From contig JAWKYD010000019.1 of NCBI GenBank assembly GCA_041396685.1, positions 97,734-161,733 on the forward strand: a stretch of DNA of 64,000 bases, in the 5' to 3' direction. Numbering within the stretch: the first letter of the stretch is position 1; every line of letters begins with the position of its first letter. The notes beneath the pieces are model-generated. The model saw nothing but the letters and a program-made list of their open reading frames with translations. It made no database searches and had not been told where the DNA came from. Below, in pieces: positions 9,801 to 16,687 of the stretch. The position numbers and the translations under genes are program-made. This stretch comes from JAUIAI01 sp041396685. GTDB lineage: Bacteria > Pseudomonadota > Gammaproteobacteria > Burkholderiales > Burkholderiaceae_E.

Positions 9801-10056
9801 GGGCCTGAGCTCGACCTACACCACCGAGGACGGTGCCCAGCACGAGATGAGCGACGTCTGGATCGCCCGGCGCCTGCCCGCGGCCCAGCTCACCGCGCTG
9901 AACGAGGTGTTGATCGAGCCCCCGGCCCCGCCGCTGCCCGAGCCCGAGCCGGCGCCTGCGGTGGTGCTCAAGCCCGACGAGGACCTGAGCGGCCCGGTGC
10001 TCACCAAGAGCGCCTCGCTCGACGACGAACTCGGTGCGCAACTGCCAATGCTTTGA
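3832..10056 (+). CDS. Giant Ser/Thr-rich octapeptide-repeat protein with C-terminal Ca-binding loops; likely type I secreted adhesin
   Basis: A 2,074-residue protein. Residues ~7-1,843 are an almost unbroken run of about 228 octapeptides of consensus [ST]-T-x-Q-[IV]-x-x-[LIM] (for example TTAQVASL, STDQIAAL, ETADVAAL). Larger units are superposed: four of 10 octads near the start and units of 17 octads in the middle. Residues from 1,848 switch to a globular domain with three DxDxDG-type loops at D1851, D1892 and D1929, like domains found at the ends of large secreted or RTX-associated proteobacterial proteins. The tail is Pro/Glu-rich and ends DDELGAQLPML. There is no Sec signal or membrane segment, as expected for a type I substrate, and a complete ABC/HlyD/TolC set lies nearby on the other strand. 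The start has an AAGGA ribosome site. I do not recognise a named family for the octads; adhesin or surface-layer function is inference. Confidence 0.85.
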   Translation: MATIIPSLTTAQINGLSTDSIAGLNTEDWAAFSTAQVVALATEHMTAISTAGLAALGTAQVAAIETGDLALLTSKQMAAFSSDQVAAMTTAQIAGLYSEHIAALGSGQIGAMSTAQVVALASDNMQALATAGLAAMGTAQVAAIETADIRMLTSSQMAAFSSAQVGAMTTAQIAGLYSEHIAALGSAQIAALGTAQVVALASDHMQAIATAGLAAMGTAQVAAIETADIRMLTSQQMAAFSADQVGAMTSAQIAGLYSEHIAALGSAQIAALGTAQVVALASDNMPAIGTAGLAAMSTAQVAAMETADIRMLTTDQMSAFSADQVAAMTTAQLAGLYTDQVAAFGSAQIGAMGTAQIAALPSEDIFILSTRQISALSSAQIAALTTAQAYALNTDHVAVLTSAQAVGFETADLAAIGTLEIGAFATRALAALSTTQLNALSSDQIFSLSSQQARALTTDHIAAMSSGNFAALGTQHIAAMETGQIAAITTAQIAGMPTENVGVLSTKQMAALGTAAFGALTTAQAFTLSSAQAASLSSDQLAALGTASVAALSTSAVAALPTRSIASMSTAQVDAFGTGQIASLTTKQVASLTSTQIAALSTGDLDALTSDHMLALKTEQLAALTTAQVASLATDELALLSSKQIGALSTAQVVALGTGQVASLTTAQVASLSTDQVAAIETADMAALTTDGVAALSSRAIPSLSTAQLAALGSNQIASLSTAQISKLTTDQIASLSTANLNAFTSDQIQSLSTSQLGALTTAQIANMATDDLAALTTRQIGSLSSTQVPALTTTQVANLTTAQIAKLTTDQLTWIETADVAVLTTDALLAIPSRSIAALTTAQVNALTTAQIGALSTNQVASFSTDQIANLSTANVVALTSDQIASLKPAQIAALTTAQVAAIPTDDLGALSTRQLVQLGTDDIVALTTAQVASLTTAQAAKLTSDQLAAFETADVAAMTTDTLRAIPSRAIAAFTTAQVNALSTAQIGALDTRQVASMSTEQIANLSTANLAALTSDQMAALKPAQIAALTTAQVAAIPTDDLGVLGTKQFAQLGTDDIAALTTAQAASLTTAQMVKLSTEQLAALETADVAALSTDNIAVIPTRTIVALGSAQLAALTSDQIGALATGQVQALTTAQLSSLGTADLNALSTAQFAAIKPQTLSALTTAQVSSMETADLAVLDSKQIGALGTDHIASLTTAQVASLTSAQVAALGTAHIAALTTGQVAALETADLAAMSTKQTIALSTAQIVALTTGQAAALTSEQIAKLSTDQIAAVETADLVAMGTAGVQAIHTTSLAAMTSAQLASLTSDQLVALTTKQVSALSTDQISTLGTADLNSLTSDQFAAMKVDQIGSLTTAQIANLATDDLNALDTRQMAALGTAGAAALTTVQLNALASAQLTSLTTDQLAAMSTAQIANLTTDQLTLITTRQIAALTSAMITSMSSGQIASLTADQLSKIGTDQAAGLTSTAGIAAWTSDQVAAIKPDTIGAMTTGAFNALTSAQLPAFDKKQMAAVTTAQIASLTTTDINEFSSTQISYLSSEQIVAITTAQVAAMSTDTLNAITTRQLPALGTAQIVALTTAQVANLSSKQIAKLSTDQIAALETADVAALSSDGIAALQPASIGALSTAQMTAFTTDQLGLFNKRQIDAITTDQIASLATATLNALTSEQIQWLDADQLGALTTAQVAGLATDDLIALTTRQLDAFGTAAINALTTGQIASLTTAQIRSLDTEQIAGLADTADIVALTTDHVAALTKTQLAALSTAQFAALETADIAALSSTQMRALTTDHIVAFTTAQITALETQDIAAMSMTQIFAFATDDVAAMTAAQVDAMLAATPIMLDLDGDGVQTVSAFNGVRFDINATGEEQRIGWISRTDGLLAMDHNGDGLINDGSELFGAATRLPSGERAGDGFAAMATQDSNGDGVLDANDANWDQLRVWVDANFDARTDAGELHTLDELGIRSLDLAAERSGVLNHGNLVGLSSTYTTEDGAQHEMSDVWIARRLPAAQLTALNEVLIEPPAPPLPEPEPAPAVVLKPDEDLSGPVLTKSASLDDELGAQLPML
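3900..4983. repeat. 240-bp (10-octapeptide) tandem repeat inside the giant gene
   Basis: Within the octapeptide array the DNA itself repeats with a 240-bp period. The Glu codon of the landmark octad (ETGDLALL / ETADIRML) falls at 4024, 4264, 4504 and 4744, and blocks such as the one beginning CTGGGCTCGG recur at 4141, 4381 and 4621 with few changes. The similarity extends to synonymous positions, so these units arose by recent duplication or are homogenised by recombination. The boundaries given are approximate. Confidence 0.85.
6280..7503. repeat. 408-bp (17-octapeptide) higher-order repeat inside the giant gene
   Basis: Three successive units are anchored by an ETADVA octad whose Glu codon lies at 6280, 6688 and 7096, exactly 408 bp apart. 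Each unit carries the same ordered landmarks: ETADVA, an octad with P[ST]R, TTAQVNAL-like octads, KPAQIAAL-like, PTDDLG, then GTDDI. The third unit is followed by an 18-octad version. Unlike the 240-bp block these units differ at many positions, so they look older. Confidence 0.8.
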
Positions 10057-10066
10057 GCAATCTCGG

Positions 10067-10092
10067 CCGCGGGGCCGATACCGGCCCCGCGG
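10067..10092. terminator. GC-rich hairpin between convergent genes
   Basis: CCGCGGGGCCG (10067-10077) pairs perfectly with CGGCCCCGCGG (10082-10092) around a 4-nt loop, 10 nt after the stop of the giant gene. There is no T-run on either side, so it is a terminator-like or mRNA-stabilising hairpin rather than a textbook intrinsic terminator. The gene on the other side, a GST, converges and ends at 10228. Confidence 0.55.
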
Positions 10093-10227
10093 GTAATCCG
10101 CCCGGCACTGTGCCGGAGCCAAGCCGCGCCGCATGTTGCCGAAGCCCGCTCGCCCAACGCCCTGCGGGCCCGCGCACCTGGCGCAATACTTCCGGGCCCC
10201 TTCGTTCGCGCGGCGTGCCGGCCGGGA

Positions 10228-10998
10228 TCAAGGCGCCTTCGCGGCGCGCGCGGCCTGATCGCGCGCGGCGCGTACCTTCTCTGCCGTCTGATTGAACAGC
10301 AGCGCGCGGCGCGCGGCCGCCTGCTCGGGCGTGAGATCGAGATTGCGTTTCTCCTCGAGCACGGCGCGGCCCCGAACGGCGGCCTCGCGCTTGCCGACCT
10401 CGTCGATCCAGCGCTTGACATTGGGAAAACGCTGCCAGATGTCGTCACCCATCAGCCGGCGCAGCAGCATCGCCCACGGCCAGCTGGCGATGTCGGCAAT
10501 CGTGTATTCGGCGCCGGCAAGATAGGCGTTGACGCCCAACTGCGCGTCCATGACCCCGCACAGGCGGTCGACCTCGCCGACGAAGCGCTGACGGCCATAC
10601 TCGAGCTGCGCGGGATCGTCGACGATGTTCCTGGCGTAACCCTTGAAGTGATTGGCATTGCCCATCATCGGCCCGAGGTTGGCCATCTGCCAGTGCACCC
10701 ACTGCAACACGCGATATTTGCCCGCCGTGTCGTGCGGCAGGAAGCGGCCGGTCTTCTCGGCGAGATACTCGAGAATGGCGCCGGATTCGAAGATGGCCAG
10801 CGGTGCACCACCGCCGAGCGGCTCGTGATCGACGATTGCGGGCATGCGATTGTTCGGGCTGATGCGCAGGAACTCGGCCGTGAATTGTTCGCCCGCGCCG
10901 ATATCGACCGGAATCACGCCGTAGGCCAGACCGCATTCCTCGAGCATGATCGAGATTTTCCAGCCGTTGGGCGTGGGCCAGTAGTAGAGATCGATCAT
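10228..10998 (-). CDS. Glutathione S-transferase family protein, YfcG/YghU-like (Nu class)
   Basis: A 256-residue cytosolic thioredoxin-fold protein. The N-terminus MIDLYYWPTPNGWKISIML, followed later by RISPNNRMPAIVDH and FESGAILEYLAEK, is very close in pattern to E. coli YfcG. In that family the Thr-Pro-Asn motif replaces a catalytic Tyr/Ser/Cys, and the enzymes bind glutathione or GSSG and reduce disulfides and peroxides. The alpha-helical C-terminal domain includes the IADIASWPW segment. The ATG at 10998 is chosen because the fold begins immediately after it; an in-frame extension upstream is unlike the family. It lies inside the secretion block, converging on the giant gene, with no evident link to it. 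Confidence 0.9.
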   Translation of the reverse strand: MIDLYYWPTPNGWKISIMLEECGLAYGVIPVDIGAGEQFTAEFLRISPNNRMPAIVDHEPLGGGAPLAIFESGAILEYLAEKTGRFLPHDTAGKYRVLQWVHWQMANLGPMMGNANHFKGYARNIVDDPAQLEYGRQRFVGEVDRLCGVMDAQLGVNAYLAGAEYTIADIASWPWAMLLRRLMGDDIWQRFPNVKRWIDEVGKREAAVRGRAVLEEKRNLDLTPEQAAARRALLFNQTAEKVRAARDQAARAAKAP

Positions 10999-11108
10999 GA
11001 CGACTGCCTTTGGTTGCCTGATGATCCCCGCATCATAGAGCGTCGCCGCGTCGCCACGTCGCCACGTCTGCGCGTCTGCGCTTCTGCGTCTCCCACTTGC
11101 TTTCGGAG

Positions 11109-11329
11109 GTCGCTTCGCCGGGCGCGGCGGGTGTGCTTCGCGCTCGCTTAGCTGGCGAGCCGGCGCCAAGGCGCCGGTTCCGCGCTGCGGGCGCCATGGG
11201 GCGGGCCGAGCGCAAACTCGCTCCGCTTCGCTGCGCTCAGACATGCGCTCGGCTTTTTCCGCCCCATGGCGTCCTCGCGCGCTCGCCAGATGCGCTCGCA
11301 CGAAGCACACCCGCCACGCCCGGCGACAT
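11109..11329 (+). repeat. Structured repeat element, copy A (221 bp)
   Basis: This element folds into nested stems. The outer 25-nt arms 11116-11140 and 11301-11325 pair with one C-A mismatch. Stem 2 joins 11192-11204 with 11259-11271 (13 bp, perfect), and stem 3 joins 11205-11214 with 11244-11253, leaving TTTTT at 11254-11258 as a bulge. A further hairpin CCGGCGCC-AA-GGCGCCGG lies at 11160-11177. A second copy in reverse orientation lies at 12137-12366, on the other side of the VOC gene; all three named stems carry compensated differences. The 517-bp gap 10999-11515 holds this element; I see no gene in its flanks. Confidence 0.85.
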
Positions 11330-11515
11330 TTTGGGAGATCGGTGTTTTCGCCCGGTATTGGTGGTGGGAAGGTCGTCTTCCGACACCCGAGTCGGGCAGA
11401 GGCGATTGCCACACACGTGATGGGCGCATGGCCGAACCGGCTTTGCGGCCCGCCGCCAACGGCAGCTTGGGGACTGACGTATGCTGCCAGCATGCTTCTT
11501 GGAATCGAGGATGAC

Positions 11516-12025
11516 ATGAGTCAGACGACGTTTCGGATGGGACGTCTCGATCACGTCCATATTCGCGTGCCCGACCGTGAGAAGGCGGCACAGTGGTACG
11601 CGGAAACGCTGGGCTTCGAGGCGGTCGACAGGTTCGAGTTCTGGGCCAAAGGCTTTGACGGTGGCCCGCTGCAGATGTCGGCGGATGGTGGCAAGACCAT
11701 GCTCGCGCTGTTCGAAGCCACCGACGGGCATCCCATGATTGCGCAGCAGACCGGAATCGCTTTCAGCGTCGATGCCGAGAGCTTCGTGGCGTTCGCGCGA
11801 TCGCTGCCCAACGGCATCGATGGCCCCGCCGGAAAGCCGCTTTGCATCGATGATGTCGTCGACTTCGACATGTGCTGGGCCTACGACTTCGCCGACCCCT
11901 GGGGCAACCGTTTCGAGCTCAATTGCTACGAGTACGAGCGCATCAGGGCCGAGCTCATCGAAGCAGACGATGTCAAGCCGGTGCGTTACTGGCCGCGCGA
12001 ACTATACGAACGCTTTCAACGCTGA
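11516..12025 (+). CDS. VOC (glyoxalase/bleomycin-resistance) superfamily protein
   Basis: A 169-residue vicinal-oxygen-chelate protein. It opens with RLDHVHIRVPDREKAAQWYAE, the usual first beta-alpha unit with the metal-ligand position in DHVHI, and ends with DPWGNRFELNCYEY, where the second-half metal Glu (FELN) is expected. Substrates cannot be told from sequence; the superfamily includes glyoxalases, extradiol dioxygenases and resistance proteins. The ATG at 11516 is preferred because GAGG sits 5 nt upstream; an in-frame ATG at 11492 would add eight residues. The gene is flanked by two inverted copies of a structured repeat, so it may be a mobile or recently acquired cassette. Confidence 0.88.
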   Translation: MSQTTFRMGRLDHVHIRVPDREKAAQWYAETLGFEAVDRFEFWAKGFDGGPLQMSADGGKTMLALFEATDGHPMIAQQTGIAFSVDAESFVAFARSLPNGIDGPAGKPLCIDDVVDFDMCWAYDFADPWGNRFELNCYEYERIRAELIEADDVKPVRYWPRELYERFQR

Positions 12026-12136
12026 GAGCCACGCCCCCGAAGCCCGGATTCCGCTTCTTTTACGCCTACGACTCTGCTTCGCAGGATAGACCCCTGCAGC
12101 TCGATCAAATAGGCGGCAAGCATTCCCCTGCCCCAG

Positions 12137-12366
12137 ATGTCGCCATGCGTGGCGCCTGAGTCGCTGAGAGCGCATCTGGCGAGCGCGCGAGGACGCTCTC
12201 GGGCGGAAAAAGGCGGGCGCATGTCTGAGCGTAGCGAAGCGGAGCGAAGCGGAGCGAGTTTGCGCCCGACCCGCCCGAGAGCGCCCGCAGCGCGGAACCG
12301 GCGCCAACGGCGCCGGCTCGCCAGCTAAGCGAGCAGCGACTCAGGCGCCGCGCATGGCGAAGCGAC
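12137..12366 (-). repeat. Structured repeat element, copy B (230 bp, inverted relative to copy A)
   Basis: This is the reverse-orientation copy of the element at 11109-11329. Its outer arms 12141-12166 and 12334-12359 pair over 26 nt with one C-A mismatch at the same place as in copy A. The loops and single-stranded parts are nearly identical between copies, but several stem positions differ and the partners change with them. Copy B has one extra CCGCTTCGCT unit, which explains the longer length. It fills most of the 350-bp gap between the VOC gene and the glycosyltransferase; no coding sequence is evident there. Confidence 0.85.
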
Positions 12367-12375
12367 CCGGCAGCC

Positions 12376-13068
12376 TCAGTCACCCCACTTGGCGCGATAG
12401 GTCCGCAAGCCCTCGAGCCAGGGCTCGGTGCCGAAGGCGCCGCCGCTCTGATGCGTCAGGCCGATGGGCCAGGTGCCCAGGCGCAGGCCGGCGGCGCGCA
12501 CCGTGCGACAAAAATCGATGTCGTAGAAGTGGAAGCGAAAGCGCGCATCGAAACGACAGTCGTGGCTGCGCAGCGTGCTCGCACGTCCGGCCAGCATCAC
12601 CCCGTCGAGCAACTCGCACGCCGCCGGCGTCGGACCATAGCGGGTCACTTTGCCGAACGCCTGCTGACCGTGGCCGACCATGCCGCTCAAATGCTCGGGC
12701 GCGTCCCAGGTGAACGTCATGTTCGTGAACGCCCAGCCCGGCTGGCCGCGCAGCCGGCGGCGATTGCCGGCCACGCCGATCACATCGTAGGCATCGCAGC
12801 CGGCGATGACGCGCTCGGCGAACAGAAGATCGTCGATCCAGACATCGTCGTGAATGAAGACCAACAGCCCGTCGACCGCCGCATTGGCGATCAGCTCGTT
12901 GTAGATCTCGGGCAGACCGCGCCCGTTGTCATACGCGATCCAGGGGACCAGGCGCGGGTCACCGGCCAGGCGGCGCAGCGACATGCCGAGCGCCGTCTCG
13001 GCCCAGAAGGCATCCTTGTCGCGCCGCGTGGCGCTGACCAGGTGCACGCGCAGACCGTCGTCGATCAT
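12376..13068 (-). CDS. Glycosyltransferase, GT2-like (Glyco_tranf_2_5 type)
   Basis: A 230-residue predicted cytosolic glycosyltransferase. Visible features are a beta-strand start (RVHLVSATRRDK), an acidic FIHDDVWI motif where the metal and nucleotide-sugar binding DxD is expected, and a C-terminal FHFYDIDFCRTVRAAG segment followed by THQSGG, typical of small GT-A enzymes acting on cell-surface glycans. The ATG overlaps the stop of the upstream methyltransferase (ATGA, 13065-13068), so the two are translationally coupled. It is the last gene of the leftward block that also holds the type I secretion genes and a GT41-like transferase. A role in extending a glycan on the secreted protein is possible but inferred only from position. 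Confidence 0.78.
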   Translation of the reverse strand: MIDDGLRVHLVSATRRDKDAFWAETALGMSLRRLAGDPRLVPWIAYDNGRGLPEIYNELIANAAVDGLLVFIHDDVWIDDLLFAERVIAGCDAYDVIGVAGNRRRLRGQPGWAFTNMTFTWDAPEHLSGMVGHGQQAFGKVTRYGPTPAACELLDGVMLAGRASTLRSHDCRFDARFRFHFYDIDFCRTVRAAGLRLGTWPIGLTHQSGGAFGTEPWLEGLRTYRAKWGD

Positions 13069-13733
13069 TGCGGCACGACCCTGAACACGTACTGAAACGG
13101 TGTGGCATCCTGTGCCGCGAGTTCGGGGTCCAGGTCCGTCAGCCTGGCGAAGGCCCGCACCGCTTCCAGATAGCGATCCTGATCGGGCAGCTGCAACTGC
13201 CGGGTCAGGCCCTGCGCCACATGCCAGCCGGTCTGCGCGAACATCTCGAGCAGGGTCACACGGGTGAACCAGCGGATGTGGGTGCGGTCCATCAGCCCGC
13301 TGTCTTCGTAGCGGAAATTGCCCGACACCAGACGCCACTGAACGCTCCAGTGCTGAGCGTTGGGCACGCAGGCGACCAGGCAGCCATCGTCCGGGATCGC
13401 CGCGCGGATGCGCCGCAACAGCGCCCACGGATCGCGCAGATGCTCGAGGCAGTCGCCGAACACCCAGCAGTCGCTGGGCAGCAGCCTGGCGAAGGTCGCG
13501 TCATCGAAACCTTCGATATCACCGGCCATCGCCAGATCACAGTGACCGGCGGCCACCTCGGCATAGGCGGGGTCGATATCCACGCCGGCCACGTGCACGC
13601 CGGGCTGACGCGCGTGCAGGGCGCGCGCCAGCTGGCCATGCATGCAGCCGACGTCGACCACTCGTCGAGCCTGGTCCGGAATCATCGCCAGCAGCTCGGG
13701 ATTGGCATGATCGTGTGCGGGAGTCTGGTTCAT
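13065..13733 (-). CDS. Class I SAM-dependent methyltransferase
   Basis: A 222-residue protein with the Rossmann-like SAM-binding motif VVDVGCMHGQLARAL and the acidic residue ending strand 2 in GVDIDP. Post I and II motifs follow, including VFGDCLEHLRDPW, a pattern common in UbiG/Methyltransf_23-type enzymes. Many relatives sit in glycan or O-antigen clusters and methylate sugars. It begins 111 nt downstream of the TolC-family gene and overlaps the GT2-like gene by 4 nt. With that glycosyltransferase and the GT41 enzyme in the same transcription direction, a glycan-modifying role is a reasonable inference. Confidence 0.85.
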   Translation of the reverse strand: MNQTPAHDHANPELLAMIPDQARRVVDVGCMHGQLARALHARQPGVHVAGVDIDPAYAEVAAGHCDLAMAGDIEGFDDATFARLLPSDCWVFGDCLEHLRDPWALLRRIRAAIPDDGCLVACVPNAQHWSVQWRLVSGNFRYEDSGLMDRTHIRWFTRVTLLEMFAQTGWHVAQGLTRQLQLPDQDRYLEAVRAFARLTDLDPELAAQDATPFQYVFRVVPQ

Positions 13734-13844
13734 CGAAAGCAGATCGGGTTCATGGCATCGAATGTCGGATCCGGGCCGTCGGGATCGCTTGCGGCGAACC
13801 GATCGAGCCCAGGGGATTTGGTCGAAGCGGCTTCGTGCGCACCC

Positions 13845-15302
13845 TCATCGCGCCGGCCTGTCGCCCGCCGGCGTTTCTTCGCCCAGCCAGGCATCGAGAC
13901 CCGGTCCGAGCGCCCACAGGCGGGCCACCGCCTCCTGGGCGTCGTGCAACGCGTCGACCTGACTGATACGCAACCCGTAGTGGTCCTGCTCGGCCGAGAT
14001 GACGTCGAACAGCGAGCGCCGGCCCATGGTCCGCCACTGCTCCAACGTGAAACGGCGCAGTAGATCGCTGTTCTCCAGGATCGCATCGACGTCGTCCATG
14101 CGCGCGAACGACGCCCGCGCGCGTTCGCGGGTCTGGGCCAGATCGGACAGGCGCTCGGCCACGGCATCGTCGACCCTGGCCTGCAAGGCCTGTTCGCGCA
14201 GCACGCCGGCATCGATCTGAGGGGCTCTTGTCAGGTCCAACACCGGCAGACTCAGCGTGAGGGCTGCGCGCCACTCGGTGCTGTCCTGCGTTCCGGAACT
14301 CTGCAGGTGCCGCAGCCGCCAATCGAGTTGCGGCAGTCGCTCGGCGCGCAGGGCGCGCGTACGCGCTTGTTCCGCGCGCAGACGTGATTGCAGCGTCAGG
14401 ATCGCGGCGTTGCCGCTCATCTGTGACTCGACCGCGGCCGGCGGCGGCGACTCCCGCAGCAGCGTCGTCAAACCCTCGAGTTCGGGCAGCGGATCACCGA
14501 TCAGCTGCATCAGTCGCAGCTCGACCTCGGTCTTGGCGGCGCGCGAGCGCTCGCGCGCGAGTGCGAGTTGCTGAATGGACTTGAGCGCCTGAACCCGTTC
14601 GCTGGCGCGGCCTGGGTCGGCCTTGGCGATCACCTCGATCGCATCGGCCAGGCACTGCATGCGCGCCATGTGCTGACCGTAGACCTGCTCGTGCTTATAG
14701 AAGCGACTGCGCTCGAGCGCCGCCGTGATCGTCAGCCGTTCGAGTTCACGCGACAGGTTCAGCGCATCGAGGCGCGCGGCCTCGGCCTGCTGGCGCTGCG
14801 CTTCGGTCAGTGCGCCGAGCCTGCCGCCGTCGTAGAGTGGTGCGCCGAGATCGACCGCGACACTGTGTTCACCGAAGGTGCGGGCCGGCTGTCCCTCGAT
14901 GTCGACCCCGGCACGGCCGGCACTGGCAGACAAGGTCATGCGCGGCCAGCGCGCGGCGCCGACCGCCGCCACACCAGCCGTCTCGGCCCTGGCCAGGAGC
15001 TGCGCCGCGCCCAGCGCGCGCGAGCGCTCGCGAACGCGCTGCAACAGCTCGCCGACGAGCCCGCGGGCGCGCTCATCGAGTTCGGGCGAGGATCCGTAGA
15101 GCACCGGTGAAAGTCGCGTAGCGCGCGAGTTGCAGTCCAGCGCATAGACGCTGCCGCTGACCATGATCAGAGCCACGGCGATCAGGGCGCGTACGACTTG
15201 GTGGGCGCGGCGACGCACGCGCCCCGTGCCACGCACGCCGCGCAGAACACGGCGATGCACGAGAAGACTAACGGCAGATGCTTTGCGGCGACGGTGCTTC
15301 AT
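13845..15302 (-). CDS. TolC-family outer membrane efflux/secretion protein
   Basis: The outer-membrane channel component of the type I secretion system. The protein has two long heptad-rich repeats typical of TolC (for example LDALNLSRELERLTITAALERS in two halves), separated by beta-barrel strands such as GEHSVAVDLGAPLYDGGR and EWRAALTLSLPVLD. A hydrophobic export segment ALIAVALIMVSGSVYA lies about 35 residues after the chosen ATG at 15302; that leader is unusually long and Arg-rich, so the true start may be a downstream GTG. A TTG further upstream (15335) is less likely. It follows the HlyD gene by about 150 nt on the same strand. At ~485 residues it is the normal size. Confidence 0.88.
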   Translation of the reverse strand: MKHRRRKASAVSLLVHRRVLRGVRGTGRVRRRAHQVVRALIAVALIMVSGSVYALDCNSRATRLSPVLYGSSPELDERARGLVGELLQRVRERSRALGAAQLLARAETAGVAAVGAARWPRMTLSASAGRAGVDIEGQPARTFGEHSVAVDLGAPLYDGGRLGALTEAQRQQAEAARLDALNLSRELERLTITAALERSRFYKHEQVYGQHMARMQCLADAIEVIAKADPGRASERVQALKSIQQLALARERSRAAKTEVELRLMQLIGDPLPELEGLTTLLRESPPPAAVESQMSGNAAILTLQSRLRAEQARTRALRAERLPQLDWRLRHLQSSGTQDSTEWRAALTLSLPVLDLTRAPQIDAGVLREQALQARVDDAVAERLSDLAQTRERARASFARMDDVDAILENSDLLRRFTLEQWRTMGRRSLFDVISAEQDHYGLRISQVDALHDAQEAVARLWALGPGLDAWLGEETPAGDRPAR

Positions 15303-15454
15303 CGACGGATTCCGGGCTGGGCGGTCGTCGCTCAAGTACAGCGCGACCCGCGCTACGCCGGTTGCGGAAACAGCCGGGCTTGCACAGTCGAATTCGGCAG
15401 GCCGGGCGGAAATCCGCCGCTCGCAGCGGCGGCGCGACCGCCCATCCGTCGCGT

Positions 15455-16687
15455 TCAGGGCGAGCGGAACGCCTCCTGTCCGCGCAACATGGGCCTGAGC
15501 AGGAAACTGAGCACGGTGCGATCACTGGTCGTGATCTCGACGGTCCCGGTCATGCCCGGCCGCAGTGGCAGCGACTCGCCGTGGCTCGACAGCCCCGCAC
15601 CGATGGGGCTCAGATGCGCGCGATAGTAGGTACCGCCGGCGATCCGGTTCGGGCCTTCGTCCGCGATCGCGTCGGGGCCGATCGCATCGACGCGGGCCTC
15701 GAGCGCGCCATAGGTCGTGTACTCGTAGGCCGACAGCTTGACCAGCGCCGTCTGCCCCTCGCGCACGAAGCCGACATCGGCCGGCGTGAGCTTGGCCTCG
15801 ATGCGCACCGGCCCGTTCACCGGCACGATCTCCATGATCGCCTGCCCGGCCGCCACCACGCCGCCGACCGTGCCGATCTGAATACGTTTGACCAGCCCGG
15901 TCACCGGCGAGCGCAACACGGTGCGCGCGAGCATGTCCTCGCGCAACACCAGCTGCTCGGCCAGTTGGGCGAGCTCGGCGCGCACGTTCAGCAACTGCGA
16001 TGCCACCTCCTGGCGGAAGTGATTGACCCGCTCCTGGGCCTGCAGTTCGAGCTCGTTGAGCTGACGCCGCAGGCGCATCAGCTCGACCTTCGGCATCAGG
16101 CCGTCGGCGGACAGCTTGTTGGCAACCTTCAACTCGTCGCGCGCGAGTTCGATGCTGCGGTCATAGGCGTTGCGCGCGTCATCGAGCACTCGCTTGCGAA
16201 TTCGCCAGGCCTCGAGTTCGCCGGCGACCAGGTCGGCGTGATCATCGAGTTCGGTCGGGAACGTCGGTTCGCGGTCGTCGAGTTCGGCGACCAGCCTTGC
16301 CTGGGTCGCCTGCAGGGTACGCCGGCGCGCGGCGGCCTCGTTCTGGATCGCGCCCGCTCGGGTGTCGTCGAGGCGGGCAAGCGGCTGGCCGGCCGTCACC
16401 GCCGCGCCCTCGTCGACCAGGATCTCGCGCAGGATGCCGCCCTCGAGGCTGGCGATCATCTGCACCTGGCCGTCGGGCACGAGCCGCGCCTCGGCGCGCG
16501 TGACCACGTCCACGCGCGCGAAAGCCGACCAGAGCACGGTCGCCACGACGACGGCCGTGATCAGCCAAAGCACCCAGCGCACACCAGGCTGCGAATCCAT
16601 CAGCCGCGCGGCCTCGATGCTGCGCATGAAGCGCTGGGCATCGGCGGCCGGCGCCATTGGCGAGTGATCGCGGGTTTCGAGGCTCAC
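15455..16687 (-). CDS. HlyD-family type I secretion periplasmic adaptor
   Basis: The membrane-fusion protein that joins the ABC exporter to TolC. It has a single N-terminal membrane helix (VRWVLWLITAVVVATVLWSAFA), a barrel-sandwich half (GQVQMIASLEGGILREILV), a long coiled-coil hairpin, then the second half (LRSPVTGLVKRIQIGTVGG) and the AprE/LapC-type C-terminal barrel ending in RPGMTGTVEI. The start is taken as GTG at 16687 because it overlaps the upstream stop as GTGA (16684-16687); an ATG at 16657 is the alternative. At 410 residues it is typical of the LapC/PrtE group. Coupling to the ABC gene supports a dedicated exporter. Confidence 0.92.
   Translation of the reverse strand: MSLETRDHSPMAPAADAQRFMRSIEAARLMDSQPGVRWVLWLITAVVVATVLWSAFARVDVVTRAEARLVPDGQVQMIASLEGGILREILVDEGAAVTAGQPLARLDDTRAGAIQNEAAARRRTLQATQARLVAELDDREPTFPTELDDHADLVAGELEAWRIRKRVLDDARNAYDRSIELARDELKVANKLSADGLMPKVELMRLRRQLNELELQAQERVNHFRQEVASQLLNVRAELAQLAEQLVLREDMLARTVLRSPVTGLVKRIQIGTVGGVVAAGQAIMEIVPVNGPVRIEAKLTPADVGFVREGQTALVKLSAYEYTTYGALEARVDAIGPDAIADEGPNRIAGGTYYRAHLSPIGAGLSSHGESLPLRPGMTGTVEITTSDRTVLSFLLRPMLRGQEAFRSP

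Noticed and set aside
7858..10134. Long minus-strand open frame (758 codons) opposite the giant gene
   Set aside because: Same reason: antisense of the octapeptide array in a high-GC genome.
11243..11515. In-frame extension of the VOC gene upstream to 11243
   Set aside because: The extension runs through the structured element and has no VOC similarity; the start at 11516 has its own ribosome site.
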